DNA from: Candidatus Omnitrophota bacterium
GTDB taxonomy: Bacteria > Omnitrophota > Gorgyraeia > Gygaellales > Profunditerraquicolaceae
Direction of reading: 5' to 3'
Length of the DNA stretch: 6,696 bases
Assembly: GCA_023228185.1 (NCBI GenBank)
Contig: JALOBQ010000051.1
Coordinates: 1 to 6,696, forward strand
A model generated the notes under the pieces. The model worked only from the letters and a program-made list of their open reading frames with translations. It was not told the DNA's origin and searched no databases. Shown here piece by piece: positions 1 to 5,774 of the stretch (position 1 is its first letter; each line of letters begins with the position of its first letter). The translations under genes and the position numbers were made by a program.

Positions 1-507
1 ATCAGCTTGATCTATCACGCTGTCCAGCAATGGTTGGGGGTTTATTTTTCAACGCAATTAAATTTAAACCAGTTTATGATCAGTATGCTGATCACCTTCA
101 CCAGCTTAAGCGGCATATTCGGTGAGGTCTGGGGCGGGCATCTGGCTGACGCCAGAGGCAGGTTAAGAGTTGTGAATTTAGGTATCGGCTTGATGGGGCT
201 AAGTATTTTTTTACTGCTTTTTAAACTGCCTTTGATCTTATTGTTTTTGCTGATGGCGATCTGGGGCCTGGGCTGGACGTTCAATCATGTGGGGCTGGCG
301 ACGATGCTTACGGATCTGCCGAAGGAATTTTTAAACGAAGCGGCAAGTTTAAACAGCGGAGTGCGTTTTATCGCCGGAGGCGTTGGCGTGAGCCTGGGCG
401 GTTTAATTATGCAAAGAAGTTTTACTTTAGGTTTTTTGATCTTTGGCTGCGGATTATTGATTTTGTTATTTTACGGTTGTTTAGCGGATAAAAATAGGGA
501 GGTTTGA
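1..507 (+). CDS. Major facilitator superfamily transporter, C-terminal part (5' end outside the window)
   Basis: The reading frame is open from base 1 with no start that must be the true one; the TTG at 7 is probably internal, so this is the last ~168 residues of a longer protein. The visible part has about five or six hydrophobic stretches, as expected for the second half of a 12-helix MFS permease. A GHLADARGR stretch resembles the MFS 'motif A' loop (G-x-L-x-D-x-x-G-R), which also recurs in the second half. Further on, SLNSGVRFIAGG followed by GVSLGG is typical of helices 10-11. The product would be an inner-membrane secondary transporter or exporter. The substrate cannot be read from this half. 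The stop lies one base before the dehydrogenase start, so the two are probably co-transcribed, and the permease may move a compound handled by the enzymes that follow. Confidence 0.85.
   Translation: MSLIYHAVQQWLGVYFSTQLNLNQFMISMLITFTSLSGIFGEVWGGHLADARGRLRVVNLGIGLMGLSIFLLLFKLPLILLFLLMAIWGLGWTFNHVGLATMLTDLPKEFLNEAASLNSGVRFIAGGVGVSLGGLIMQRSFTLGFLIFGCGLLILLFYGCLADKNREV
497..503 (+). promoter_or_regulatory. Ribosome binding site of the SDR gene
   Basis: GGGAGGT lies 5 bases upstream of the ATG at 509, inside the last codons of the transporter gene. It favours the ATG at 509 over the in-frame ATG at 515 and suggests translational coupling. Confidence 0.7.
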
Positions 508-508
508 A

Positions 509-1285
509 ATGACTATGGAATTAAAAGGAAAAACAGCGATTGTCACCGGAGCCAGCCGCGGCATTGGCAAAGCTTTAGCCTGCACTGCCGCCAGTTTAGG
601 AATAAATTTAGTTATCGGCGCCCGCGGCATCGGGCCTTTGACGGAAACAGCAAATGAGATTGCCAAGAAATATAACGTGCAAGTTTTGCCGGTTGCCTGC
701 GACGTAACGAAATTAGCGGATCTAGAGAACCTGGTGAAAGCGGCAAAAGACAAATTCGGCTCAATAAATATTCTGATCAATAACGCCGGAGTATCCAGTC
801 AGTATCCTTTTCAGGAGCAGCCGCTGGAGGATCTGGAAAAATTAGCTTATACGAATTATTTGGGTTACGTGCGGCTGATTCGTTTGGTGATCAATGATAT
901 GATCAAGGATGGCCATGGCGCGATTATCAATATGGTTTCCGGCTCGACATTGTGCGATCCGTTGCCCAGGAATTTCATTGTTTACAGTTCGCTTAAGGTC
1001 GGTTTAAAAGCATTTTCTAAAGGCTTGTTTTGGGAATTGCGCGATAAAGGCATCAAGGTTACTTCGATAATGCCGGGAGTAACAGATACTGACCTTACCG
1101 GTAAACTCCAGGAGATCAGCACTGACACATCGCGCTTGATGAGCACAGAGGCAATTGAAAACGCCGTGCGTTTTGCTTTAACCGTGCCGCAGAATGTTTG
1201 TCCTCTGGAGATCTCTGTAATTAATCAGCAAACACCATGGACTAAACCGGTAATTCCCTTTAAACAGGATCATCCGGGGAAATAA
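509..1285 (+). CDS. Short-chain dehydrogenase/reductase (SDR), classical type
   Basis: This 258-residue protein has the normal length of a classical SDR and should be a soluble NAD(P)H-dependent oxidoreductase acting on a hydroxyl or keto group. Visible motifs, in order, are the Rossmann cofactor motif TGASRGIG (residues 13-20), an acidic DV at 65-66 after strand 4, NNAG (91-94), the structural Asn at 116, the catalytic Ser in NMVSGS (144 or 146), the catalytic Y159-x-x-x-K163, and MPG (188-190) followed by a Thr-rich loop. An Arg at 17 in the glycine-rich loop and another at 39 after strand 2 hint at NADP(H) preference; this is inference. The C-terminus is Pro/Lys-rich. It starts one base after the transporter and is followed 42 bases later by a small helical protein. 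The family is certain; the substrate is unknown. A 3-oxoacyl-ACP reductase role cannot be excluded, but nothing nearby supports fatty-acid synthesis. Confidence 0.93.
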   Translation: MTMELKGKTAIVTGASRGIGKALACTAASLGINLVIGARGIGPLTETANEIAKKYNVQVLPVACDVTKLADLENLVKAAKDKFGSINILINNAGVSSQYPFQEQPLEDLEKLAYTNYLGYVRLIRLVINDMIKDGHGAIINMVSGSTLCDPLPRNFIVYSSLKVGLKAFSKGLFWELRDKGIKVTSIMPGVTDTDLTGKLQEISTDTSRLMSTEAIENAVRFALTVPQNVCPLEISVINQQTPWTKPVIPFKQDHPGK

Positions 1286-1316
1286 AAAATTGATTAGCGA
1301 TGAGTTGGTTAAAAAT

Positions 1317-1323
1317 AAGGAGG
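1317..1323 (+). promoter_or_regulatory. Strong ribosome binding site of the 138-residue protein gene
   Basis: AAGGAGG, a near-perfect anti-Shine-Dalgarno match, lies 4 bases before the ATG at 1328. It is the strongest argument that the following unrecognised reading frame is translated. Confidence 0.75.
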
Positions 1324-1327
1324 CCTG

Positions 1328-1744
1328 ATGGATAATTTGGATCTCAAGAACCTGCAAAAACGTTATTTTCTCTGGTTATACAAAAATACCAAAGAAGCGC
1401 TTGATAAATATGAGCGCAAATTCACTCAGCTGGATATCGATAGAGATATCCTTCTGGAAGTTAAAAATGAGTTGCTGGGCACGTATATGCCGCATGAAAA
1501 AGCGGCGTTAGAAAAATGCGTGAATGATTTCGAGGATTATATAGAGGAAAAAGAGAAAGCCTGTATGGAGTTGAGAAATCAGGATAAGAAGGTTAACCCG
1601 GAATTTATTTTTCTGGAAGAAAAATTAGAGGCGATTGAGAAAATTATCCTGCGTGAATTAGGCAGGCGCGCTTTAGCCGAGATTAAATCGCTTTACGAAG
1701 CGGAAATGATCCAGCGCATCTTAAAGAGCACGGAGAGCAAGTAA
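1328..1744 (+). CDS. Small charged helical protein of unknown function
   Basis: I do not recognise the family of this 138-residue protein. It is rich in Lys, Glu and Leu and should be almost entirely alpha-helical. Residues 5-50 and 56-85 look like amphipathic helices able to form coiled coils, then a short break (NQDKKVNPEF, 84-93) leads to a last long helix (about 94-134). There is no signal peptide or membrane segment. Cysteines are at 64 and 79, but no metal or catalytic motif is visible. The evidence that it is real is its strong ribosome binding site, an uninterrupted frame, and its placement: its stop is one base before the amidohydrolase ATG. A partner, assembly factor or scaffold for that enzyme is possible, but this rests on adjacency alone. 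Confidence 0.8.
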   Translation: MDNLDLKNLQKRYFLWLYKNTKEALDKYERKFTQLDIDRDILLEVKNELLGTYMPHEKAALEKCVNDFEDYIEEKEKACMELRNQDKKVNPEFIFLEEKLEAIEKIILRELGRRALAEIKSLYEAEMIQRILKSTESK

Positions 1745-1745
1745 G

Positions 1746-2657
1746 ATGCTGATTGACGCGCATAGCCATTGGCTGCCGGATGAAATAATCTCCAACGCGC
1801 ATTTTTTTCATAAGGGCTGGGGAAATATTGAGGCACAGTTGAAAAATATGGACGCTTGCGGCATTGCCGCGGCGGTTTTAAGTTATCCGACGTCTGACGC
1901 GCACCTAAAGTTAGGCAGCGGGAGCGCGGTTGCGAAAATCTATAATGATAATGTGTCTGAAATCCTGAAGCGTTATCCAAAAAGGTTTATCGGCGCGGCA
2001 GTTTTGCCGGAGGATAATTCTACGGATATGCGCGAGGAATTAACCCGGGCTGTTGAAGAGCTGGGTTTTAAGGCGGTATCGCTTGCTTCCAGCTGTAATG
2101 GGGTTTACCTGGATGATTTAAAGTTTTTGCCGGTATATAAATACGCGGCGGAAAACAAGATTCCTGTTTTTGTGCATCCGCAGATTGTCAACCCGATAGG
2201 TTTTGAACGGGTCAAGGATCCGTTGTTGACGCCGGTAGTCGAATACGTTTTTGATACGACGATTTCAGCCGGTAAACTTTTAATGTCGGATACTCTGCGG
2301 CAGAATCCTCAGGTAAAATTTGTTTTCGCTTATTTTGGCGGCGCGCTTTGTTATTTAAAACAGCGCTTTGACGCGACTTACCAGATGCTGCGTTCGATAA
2401 ATTTTGTTAAGGATTTGCAAGGCTTGCCTTCAGATTATTTTAAGAATATTTATGTCGATACCAGCGGCGATTCGACGAAAGCCAACTTTTTGCTGGCGCT
2501 TGATTTGATGGGGCCGCAGCATATTCTTTGGGGCAGCGATTGGCCGGCAAAGAGTGAAGTTTCCGCCGGGATCCAGGCAATCAAGGATCTGGACATTTCC
2601 CAGCAGGATCAGGATAATATCCTGGGTGGTAATTTATCCAGGATCTTTGCTCTTTAA
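1746..2657 (+). CDS. Amidohydrolase, Amidohydro_2 (ACMSD-like) family, with an altered active-site position
   Basis: This 303-residue protein is a TIM-barrel metal-dependent hydrolase or decarboxylase-like enzyme of normal family length. The start is fixed by the HxH strand DAHSHW right at the N-terminus (H6, H8). Other expected landmarks are VFVHPQ (H144, the later metal-ligand His) and ILWGSDWP (D265, metal-ligand Asp), plus the family ending ILGGNLSRIF. In relatives a catalytic His lies in a strand reading roughly 'H-x-GG-x-x-P-x-x-x-x-R'. Here the strand reads FAYFGGALCYLKQRFD, with Tyr196 in place of that His and Cys202 in place of the Pro. The codon is TAT, one base from CAT. Family members hydrolyse or decarboxylate cyclic and aromatic carboxylates (ACMSD, gamma-resorcylate decarboxylase) or cleave lactones and amides. 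The substrate here is unknown. A GGAG at 1732-1735 in the preceding gene is the likely ribosome binding site, so the two are coupled. Confidence 0.9.
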   Translation: MLIDAHSHWLPDEIISNAHFFHKGWGNIEAQLKNMDACGIAAAVLSYPTSDAHLKLGSGSAVAKIYNDNVSEILKRYPKRFIGAAVLPEDNSTDMREELTRAVEELGFKAVSLASSCNGVYLDDLKFLPVYKYAAENKIPVFVHPQIVNPIGFERVKDPLLTPVVEYVFDTTISAGKLLMSDTLRQNPQVKFVFAYFGGALCYLKQRFDATYQMLRSINFVKDLQGLPSDYFKNIYVDTSGDSTKANFLLALDLMGPQHILWGSDWPAKSEVSAGIQAIKDLDISQQDQDNILGGNLSRIFAL

Positions 2658-2675
2658 TATTTTGCACTCGGGATG

Positions 2676-2806
2676 TTTGCGTGCGAAAACTTTCGCCGTG
2701 CGCTACGGTTTACGACTCACTCTCGGACTGTCTTACGCAAAAGTAGGGTCCTGCGTTCGTCGTAAAGCCTTGCGCACATTTGCCGAAAGTTTTCTAATGC
2801 GCATTT
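2676..2806. repeat. Large imperfect inverted repeat 1
   Basis: The two arms match in blocks around a central loop. TGCG at 2678-2681 pairs with CGCA at 2800-2803. GAAAACTTTCG at 2685-2695 pairs perfectly with 2784-2794. GTGCGC at 2698-2703 pairs with 2772-2777. GGTTTACGAC at 2707-2716 pairs with GTCGTAAAGCC at 2759-2769, with one base bulged. The 42-base centre (2717-2758) shows no strong pairing. There is no T-tract on either side, so it is not a simple terminator. It may be a dispersed palindromic element or a structured RNA; one copy cannot tell. Confidence 0.75.
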
Positions 2807-2831
2807 AGCAAAAAACGAAAAGTGTGTATAT

Positions 2832-2997
2832 TGTTAGCGGATGGCTTGGCTTGTTTCTAAGCAGGGCGTTTGAGGCCGAGCGGGCACGGCTCCGCCACGA
2901 ATTTTGGCGGAGAGCGAGGCCGAAAACCCGAGCGAAGTTTGCCACGCCGGGGCAAACGAGCGTCCCTGCGTGAAACAAGACAAGGCAGACGCTAAAC
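2832..2997. repeat. Large branched inverted repeat 2, with two internal hairpins
   Basis: Outer stem blocks are TTAGCG (2834-2839) with CGCTAA (2990-2995), CTTGTTTC (2850-2857) with GAAACAAG (2972-2979), and GCAGGG (2861-2866) with CCCTGC (2964-2969). Inside are two arms. In arm A, GGCC (2874-2877) pairs with GGCC (2918-2921) and CTCCGCCA (2890-2897) with TGGCGGAG (2905-2912). In arm B, GTTTGCC (2937-2943) pairs with GGCAAAC (2951-2957). A GAGGCCGA octamer occurs twice (2872-2879, 2916-2923), and GAGCG or GCGAG pentamers recur. The result would be a Y-shaped RNA or cruciform that is more GC-rich than the flanking genes. Conservation of both stem and branches would fit a non-coding RNA or palindromic mobile repeat. 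Confidence 0.75.
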
Positions 2998-3006
2998 ATT
3001 TGCTTT

Positions 3007-3058
3007 AATTAATAGTGATGCGAGAACAAGACTCGGCATCACGCTAAAGAGATTAATT
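3007..3058 (+). promoter_or_regulatory. Small hairpin upstream of the phosphorylase operon (leader structure or weak terminator)
   Basis: GTGATGC (3015-3021) pairs perfectly with GCATCAC (3036-3042). GAG (3022-3024) can add to CTC (3032-3034) with one bulged G, leaving a seven-base loop. Outside it AATTAAT (3007-3013) can pair with ATTAATT (3052-3058), leaving a nine-base bulge on the right, and a few more Ts follow. It could end transcription from the left block or act as a leader structure about 50 bases before the ATG at 3108. The T-tract is too short and too far from the strong stem for a confident terminator. Confidence 0.4.
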
Positions 3059-3094
3059 TTTAAGCGAGAAAATCGGCAGATTCATCAACAAATG

Positions 3095-3100
3095 AGGAGA
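3095..3100 (+). promoter_or_regulatory. Ribosome binding site of the phosphorylase-family gene
   Basis: AGGAGA lies 7 bases before the ATG at 3108, the best spacing for that start. An in-frame ATG at 3114 would be 13 bases away, so 3108 is preferred. Confidence 0.7.
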
Positions 3101-3107
3101 AACTAAT

Positions 3108-3857
3108 ATGCAGATGAAAAAAGATATTCATATGACCGGCAAGGATTTAACGGCAATGGTGCAGTTGCGGCCGCAGGATGTGGGTAAATACGCGATTGTG
3201 CCTGGGCCAAAGGACCGCTTAGAAGTATTAATGAGGAAGATCGAGAATCCGGTGCGGAATTTTTCTTTTATGGAATATTCTATGTATACTGGCACATTTG
3301 AAGGGGTAAAGGTTACCGGCATAAACGGCGGCAGGTTTTCTACCGACACATCGATCACTACTGAAGTCATCTGTAACGCCGGCATTCCAAATATTATTCG
3401 CATCGGCACCTGCGGCTCGCTTGATGAGAGCATTAACATAGGCGATCTTTTCGTGGTTGATGAAGTTATCCGCGGAGACGGTGTTACGCCTTATTACGTG
3501 GATAAAGATTTTAAAACAACCAGCGATAATAAATTATCGGATATGCTGGTCGAAATAGCCAAAGAAATGGGGTTAACTATTCATCGCGGCAAAGCCTGGA
3601 CTACGGATGCTTTATTGCGCGAAACGCGCGAAATCGTGGAAGCAAAGCGCGCAGAAGGCGCCAGGGTTGTGGATATGGTTTCTTCAACGCTTTTAACTAT
3701 CGCCCAGGTTTATAAACTCAGGGCCGCCTCGATCTTGGCGGTAAGCGATAATGTAATTACCGGAGAAATGGGTTTTATGAACCCGATGTATTACGCGGCG
3801 GAAAGTAATTTAATTAAGATCTCTTTGGCGTTAGTGAAAAAATTAGAAGGGAAATAA
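3108..3857 (+). CDS. Nucleoside phosphorylase-family protein (PNP/UDP family) with altered ligand-binding residues
   Basis: This 249-residue protein matches the length and strand order of the PNP_UDP_1 family, closest in pattern to uridine phosphorylase. Landmarks are AIVPG at 29-33 followed by R37 (family 'PGDPxR'), a glycine turn NGG at 73-75, IRIGTCGS (97-104, with R98 and T101 in phosphate-binding positions), a VVDM strand (187-190) and SILAVSDN (208-215). Family members cleave the N-glycosidic bond of a nucleoside with phosphate, releasing base and ribose-1-phosphate. Compared by eye with E. coli uridine phosphorylase, four features differ: GDP becomes GPK; the Arg of 'HREF', which also contacts phosphate, becomes Met55; 'GIGGPS' becomes GINGGRFS; and the ribose-binding Glu of the 'MES' motif becomes Val191 (GTT, two base changes from Glu). 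It heads a tight operon. It would supply a 5-substituted ribose-1-phosphate to the isomerase, if still a phosphorylase. Another nucleoside-binding or hydrolytic role is possible. Confidence 0.85.
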   Translation: MQMKKDIHMTGKDLTAMVQLRPQDVGKYAIVPGPKDRLEVLMRKIENPVRNFSFMEYSMYTGTFEGVKVTGINGGRFSTDTSITTEVICNAGIPNIIRIGTCGSLDESINIGDLFVVDEVIRGDGVTPYYVDKDFKTTSDNKLSDMLVEIAKEMGLTIHRGKAWTTDALLRETREIVEAKRAEGARVVDMVSSTLLTIAQVYKLRAASILAVSDNVITGEMGFMNPMYYAAESNLIKISLALVKKLEGK

Positions 3858-3862
3858 GTTTT

Positions 3863-4777
3863 ATGAAATTTTCTCCACTATTCTGGCCGATACAATTAAA
3901 AGGCAACAGCATTTATATTTTGGATGAAACGCTGCTGCCGCAGAAGCTTGCCTATATCAAAGCCTCTAATTATCAGCAAGCCTGCCGGGCAATCAAGGAA
4001 ATGAAAACCCGCGCCGTGGGACAAGTGCTTTTGGTGATGTATATATTTTTGTTAAGTTACCGCCAGCATAAAGATTTAAAAAAAGTTGCCAAAGCAATTA
4101 ATGCCACGCGGCCGACTTTAGCCTTTGAAGTTTTAACAAATATGGTTTTAACATGGCAGAAAAGCGGGCTCGACCTGGAAAAGTGCATTTTTGGTTTTTT
4201 GGAGATGCTGAAAAACAAAAGGATCAAACAAGCCCAGGTAACTGCCAGCCTGCTTAAAGATCAAGACGTGATCCTCACGCATTGCAATGTCAGCGGGTTA
4301 TTGCCGTTAGTCGCGGAAATTGCTAAAAGCCAGGGTAAAGAAATTAGTTTTTACGCGACGGAAACCCGGCCTTATCTGCAGGGTTCGCGGCTGACTGCCT
4401 GGGAACTAGCCCGCAAACATATTCCGGTTACAATCATTACCGATAATATGGTTGCTTATTTATTATCCTTGGGGAAAGTCACGAAAATCATCGTCGGCGC
4501 TGACCACCTGGCTTTAAACGGCGATATCGCCAATAAAATTGGCACTTATCAGATCGCGGTCACGGCAAAATATTTTAAAATACCTTTTTATGTTTTATGC
4601 CCACCGCCTTCAAAATTAAAAACTGGCTCGGAAATAAAAATCGAAGTGCGGCCGGATGATGAGTTAAAAATTTATCAGGGCCTGCATCTGGCGCCTAAAA
4701 ACGTGAAAGCGTATTATCCGGCTTTTGATGTTACGCCGAACAAATTAATTACTAAACATATCTATTTGGAGGTTTGA
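3863..4777 (+). CDS. MtnA-like (eIF2B-fold) sugar-1-phosphate aldose-ketose isomerase, divergent
   Basis: This 304-residue protein is shorter than typical methylthioribose-1-phosphate isomerases (about 340-370 residues) but aligns along its length. Landmarks are LDETLLP (20-26), ATRPT (81-85), LTHCNVSG (138-145, with the catalytic Cys at 141), the full ETRPYLQGSRLTAWEL block (167-182), TDN (193-195), GADHLALNGD (212-221, with catalytic Asp214), NKIGTY (224-229), IPFYV (240-244) and PAFDVTP (286-292). Both catalytic residues are present, so an isomerase converting a 5-substituted ribose-1-phosphate into the ribulose-1-phosphate is likely. Two ligand regions depart from the family: the phosphate-binding 'RGAPAIG' loop is TRAVGQV (49-55), and 'GADR' is GADH. 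It starts 5 bases after the phosphorylase stop, with AAGGGA at 3847-3852 as a modest ribosome binding site, and the aldolase follows after one base. Ribose-1,5-bisphosphate isomerase is less likely given the ETRP block. Confidence 0.85.
   Translation: MKFSPLFWPIQLKGNSIYILDETLLPQKLAYIKASNYQQACRAIKEMKTRAVGQVLLVMYIFLLSYRQHKDLKKVAKAINATRPTLAFEVLTNMVLTWQKSGLDLEKCIFGFLEMLKNKRIKQAQVTASLLKDQDVILTHCNVSGLLPLVAEIAKSQGKEISFYATETRPYLQGSRLTAWELARKHIPVTIITDNMVAYLLSLGKVTKIIVGADHLALNGDIANKIGTYQIAVTAKYFKIPFYVLCPPPSKLKTGSEIKIEVRPDDELKIYQGLHLAPKNVKAYYPAFDVTPNKLITKHIYLEV
4768..4772 (+). promoter_or_regulatory. Ribosome binding site of the aldolase-SCP2 gene
   Basis: GGAGG lies 6 bases before the ATG at 4779 and within the last codons of the isomerase gene, whose stop is at 4775-4777. 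This supports the start and coupled translation. Confidence 0.7.
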
Positions 4778-4778
4778 T

Positions 4779-5774
4779 ATGTCTGAAAAAGAGCTCAGGC
4801 TTAAGATAATTAACGTGGGGTTACACCTTTATCAGGCAGGCTTGGCAGTTGCTTGCTCCGGCAATTTAAGCTGCCGTTTAGACGAGGCGCAGATTTTGAT
4901 TACTGCCACAGGCAGTTGTTTAGGCGCTCTCAAAGAAGAAGATATTGTAAAAGTGGATCTTGCCACGCTTAAACCCGAAGGCAAGATTAATCCCAGTTCG
5001 GAACTTCCTTTGCATAGCCTGGTTTATAAAAATTTTGCCTCCCGGGTCGTTTTGCATTGCCACCCGCCGTTGATCAACGGTTATTTTGCCGTGGCTAAAC
5101 AATTAAAAGCCGTTACATTTGAAACTAAATTTTATTTAGGCGCGGTTCCCGTGGTTGCCCAGGACACCCCCACAGTAAGCGCTCCGCAAGAAGTAGTTGA
5201 CGCTTTAAAGACAAACAATTTGGTGGTTTTAAAAAATCACGGAACAGTGGCAATCGGCGATAATTTTGAAAACGCTTTAAGCATTACTGAAGCTTTGGAA
5301 GAAGCGGTAAAAAGCGCGGCTGTCGCGCGGCTTTTCGATAAAGATTTTCTCGACGATCTTGACGTTAATTTAAAAGCTGAATTAAAAAGAAACGAACCAG
5401 TTTATAAAATGTTTTCCCGGCCACATATCCAGGCGATTGTCGATTTGGTAAATCAGGATGAGTTGATCAGCCAAAAGGGTAAAGAGTTGAATTTAACAGT
5501 TCAATTAGCGGTGAAACTTGACGATAGCCAGCAAGCCTTCAGGTTTAATTTTCAGCAGGGCCGGATCACTGAATTAGGCGATGATGCCCAGGCGCCTTTT
5601 GTGATCTCCGCGCCTTCCTGCGTCTGGCAAGAAGTCTTCTTAGGCAAACTTGATTGTTTTGTTGCTGTTACTCAGGGAAAAATGAAACTTGTTGGCCAGC
5701 TTGGGCAGCTTTCCAAATGGTATGTTCCTTTTACGCGGTTATTTGCTTTATTTAAAGAGGTAAAAATTAAATGA
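4779..5774 (+). CDS. Class II aldolase fused to a C-terminal SCP2-like lipid-binding domain
   Basis: Residues 1 to about 205 form a class II (Zn-dependent) aldolase/adducin domain of the fuculose-1-phosphate aldolase family: SGNLSCR (27-33), TGS (44-46), SSELPLH (73-79, catalytic Glu75), the zinc ligands of HCHPP (H93, H95), and NHGTV with the third zinc His at 154. Relatives cleave fuculose-1-phosphate, 5-deoxyribulose-1-phosphate or 5-methylthioribulose-1-phosphate to dihydroxyacetone phosphate and an aldehyde, or dehydrate methylthioribulose-1-phosphate (MtnB). Residues from about 213 to 325 look like an SCP2 sterol-carrier fold: an N-terminal helix, strands with polar faces, then FVISAPSCVWQEVFLGKLD and the 'GKMKLVGQLGQL' turn typical of these domains. 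Usual class II aldolases are about 210-240 residues and end before this part. GGAGG at 4768-4772 sits inside the isomerase gene end. The stop overlaps the dehydrogenase start (ATGA). Cytosolic; the lipid-binding role is inferred. Confidence 0.87.
   Translation: MSEKELRLKIINVGLHLYQAGLAVACSGNLSCRLDEAQILITATGSCLGALKEEDIVKVDLATLKPEGKINPSSELPLHSLVYKNFASRVVLHCHPPLINGYFAVAKQLKAVTFETKFYLGAVPVVAQDTPTVSAPQEVVDALKTNNLVVLKNHGTVAIGDNFENALSITEALEEAVKSAAVARLFDKDFLDDLDVNLKAELKRNEPVYKMFSRPHIQAIVDLVNQDELISQKGKELNLTVQLAVKLDDSQQAFRFNFQQGRITELGDDAQAPFVISAPSCVWQEVFLGKLDCFVAVTQGKMKLVGQLGQLSKWYVPFTRLFALFKEVKIK

Larger units (their letters stand above)
2658..3107. other. 450-base intergenic region without a credible gene
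   Basis: Between the amidohydrolase stop and the phosphorylase start I see no coding region with a ribosome binding site and a sensible protein. Open frames crossing it on either strand run through the palindrome arms and have low-complexity, Arg/Ser/Ala-rich translations. The space is filled by the two long inverted repeats and one short hairpin. It should also hold the promoter of the downstream operon, but I cannot pick out a convincing -35/-10 pair. Confidence 0.7.

Noticed and set aside
515..517. Alternative SDR start at the second ATG
   Set aside because: In frame and only two codons in, but the ribosome binding site spacing is better for the ATG at 509.
2554..2808. Plus-strand open frame running from inside the amidohydrolase into the gap
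   Set aside because: It starts within a clearly real gene in another frame, has no ribosome binding site, and its downstream part is simply the arms of inverted repeat 1.
2827..2832. TATATT as a -10 promoter box
   Set aside because: The hexamer 17 bases upstream (TTTAGC) matches the -35 consensus at only three positions, and the site would transcribe straight into inverted repeat 2; not enough to call a promoter.
2676..2997. CRISPR array or insertion sequence
   Set aside because: There are no regularly spaced identical direct repeats and no transposase frame; the signal is inverted repeats only.
2805..2999. Minus-strand open frame of 64 codons in the gap
   Set aside because: It coincides almost exactly with inverted repeat 2, has an Arg/Ser/Ala-rich translation and shows no recognisable domain.
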